Below are positions 50,650 through 51,572 of a stretch of 51,572 bases of DNA, piece after piece. This stretch comes from CAYVHB01 sp964450865 (lineage in GTDB: Bacteria > Bacillota > Clostridia > Saccharofermentanales > UBA5734): positions 1-51,572 of the forward strand of contig CAYVHB010000021.1 in assembly GCA_964450865.1 (NCBI GenBank). The letters run 5' to 3'. A program made the position numbers and the translations under genes. The stretch's first letter is position 1, and every line of letters starts with the position of its first letter. The notes under the pieces were generated by a model. The model saw only the letters and a program-made list of their open reading frames with translations, ran no database searches and was not told the origin of the DNA.

Positions 50650-51572
50650 ATGGCAATTTTTGCTCATAATCGCCAGAGATCAGCCAAAAAACAACAAGCG
50701 GATCGGACTGTCACCCCGGCTGCTGCCCAGTCAGCTGACCCCGGACTGGTTGAAATGACCGTACCGGGACCAGCCGGAGCCACCTTGCCAGTACCGGACG
50801 GCGCTGCGCCTGAACGGGTTACGGTTGTTGCATCGGGACTGGCTGAGAATGCGAGGCCGGACATGGCGGGTGAAGCCGCGCCTGCTCCACCTGCTGCAAT
50901 GGCTACGCCGGCCATCCAGGTTGCATCGCCAGCCGCCACATCACGCGAGCCGATTATCCTGGTCCGCGATTTGTGGAAAACGTACCGCACTGGTCTTGTC
51001 GAATTTACAGCCCTGAAGGGGATCAGCCTGCAAATTGATCCAGGCGAATTCACGGCGATCATGGGTCCTTCCGGATCAGGTAAATCAACCCTGATGAATA
51101 TCCTCGGCTGCCTGGACCGCAAGGACAGCGGTATCTATCAGCTCAATGGCATTGATGTCACCGACCGCACCGCCAACGAACTGGCCTGGGTTCGCAATCG
51201 GGAAATCGGATTTGTCTTCCAGTCGTTCAATCTGCTGCCCAAGCTCGATCTGCTGGAAAATGTCGCCCTGCCAATGGTTTACGCGGATGTCAGACGCCAT
51301 GAGCGCCTGGAGCGGGCTATGGCCGCCCTGGATGCGGTTGGCCTGAAGCCCTGGGCTCATCACCGCCCGGGCGAAATATCCGGCGGCCAGAAACAGCGGG
51401 TCGCCATTGCCCGCGCTACTGTGCTCAAGCCGGCTCTTTTACTGGCTGATGAACCTACCGGCAATCTCGACTCCGATTCATCCCGGGAAATCATGCATAT
51501 TTTCCAGGACTTGCACCGCCAGGGCTCGACCATTGTCCTGATTACCCACGAGGCCGAAATCGCCGCCTATGC
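50650..51572 (+). CDS. MacB/LolD-type ABC ATPase, cut by the window end
   Basis: The frame is open to the end of the window (307 codons). The first 100 residues are a Pro/Ala/Thr-rich, probably disordered stretch. Then comes a LolD/MacB-class ATPase: Walker A GPSGSGKST, FVFQSFNLLPKL, signature SGGQKQRVAIARA, Walker B LLLADEPTGNLD and the switch His in THE. The class normally energises MacB-type permeases; a permease domain or gene should lie downstream. It starts 4 nt after the adaptor gene, with only GGATTAAGG as a ribosome binding site. Confidence 0.88.
   Translation, partial: MAIFAHNRQRSAKKQQADRTVTPAAAQSADPGLVEMTVPGPAGATLPVPDGAAPERVTVVASGLAENARPDMAGEAAPAPPAAMATPAIQVASPAATSREPIILVRDLWKTYRTGLVEFTALKGISLQIDPGEFTAIMGPSGSGKSTLMNILGCLDRKDSGIYQLNGIDVTDRTANELAWVRNREIGFVFQSFNLLPKLDLLENVALPMVYADVRRHERLERAMAALDAVGLKPWAHHRPGEISGGQKQRVAIARATVLKPALLLADEPTGNLDSDSSREIMHIFQDLHRQGSTIVLITHEAEIAAY

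Overview
The window comes from a low-to-mid GC-rich Bacillota genome, most likely a clostridial lineage. The evidence is a walR-walK-(murA)-walJ-rlmH cluster, a tryptophan T-box riboswitch, strong AGGAGG-type ribosome binding sites, Firmicutes-type RpoB/RpoC, a lipobox-bearing amino-acid binding protein and a membrane-anchored PrsA-like foldase. No outer-membrane genes are seen. I cannot name the genus. Many proteins carry extra Ala/Pro/Ser/Gly-rich, probably disordered segments.

Region by region: 1-5.5 kb (+) holds a terminator of an upstream gene, then walR, a single-TM walK, murA, walJ and rlmH. 5.6-13.8 kb (-) is one tryptophan operon read from a sigma-A-type promoter through a Trp-specific T-box: trpD-trpC-trpF-trpB-trpA-trpE-trpG, ending with a second, divergent rlmH-like gene that overlaps trpG. 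13.85-14.6 kb is non-coding and has a tight cluster of DnaA boxes beside an AT-rich stretch. 14.6-20.5 kb (+) is glmU-pth-mfd. 20.6-22.8 kb has an FAD/NAD oxidoreductase (-) and a cyclase-family hydrolase (+). 22.9-28.3 kb has tRNA-Arg(CCG), a dihydrouridine synthase, an EF-G-like GTPase and a class II photolyase. 28.3-31.1 kb has a DUF523/TudS-like protein followed by two internally deleted carotenoid genes (crtN/crtI-like and crtM/crtB-like) and an intact DUF92 membrane protein, chained by ATGA overlaps. 31.2-33.6 kb (-) is a polar amino-acid ABC importer. 33.7-38.7 kb (+) has a CNNM/CBS transporter-like protein, a HAD phosphatase, a serine-recombinase-like protein without the catalytic serine, and a PrsA-like foldase preceded by a 4 x 16-bp tandem repeat. 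39.0-46.8 kb (+) is rpoB-rpoC with its own promoter and terminator. 47-48.8 kb has two divergent XRE regulators and a small membrane protein. 49-51.6 kb begins a MacA/MacB-type export system cut by the window edge.

How genes work together: WalRK, MurA, GlmU and the PrsA-like protein serve the cell envelope. RlmH, Pth, Dus, tRNA-Arg and the EF-G-like protein serve translation. Mfd, photolyase and RNA polymerase link transcription and DNA repair. The trp genes are a complete chorismate-to-tryptophan set controlled by tRNA-Trp charging.

The most unusual points are: (i) two RlmH homologues facing each other whose defects are complementary (one lacks the C-terminal YRA...YHK tail, the other has the tail but a degenerate SAM loop); (ii) the carotenoid relic in which two genes lost their middles in frame but kept their translational-coupling overlaps; (iii) the DnaA-box cluster at a point of divergent transcription; (iv) a catalytically dead-looking serine recombinase; (v) an EF-G-like GTPase without the switch-II His; and (vi) several short direct repeats spaced about 50 bp apart at gene borders.
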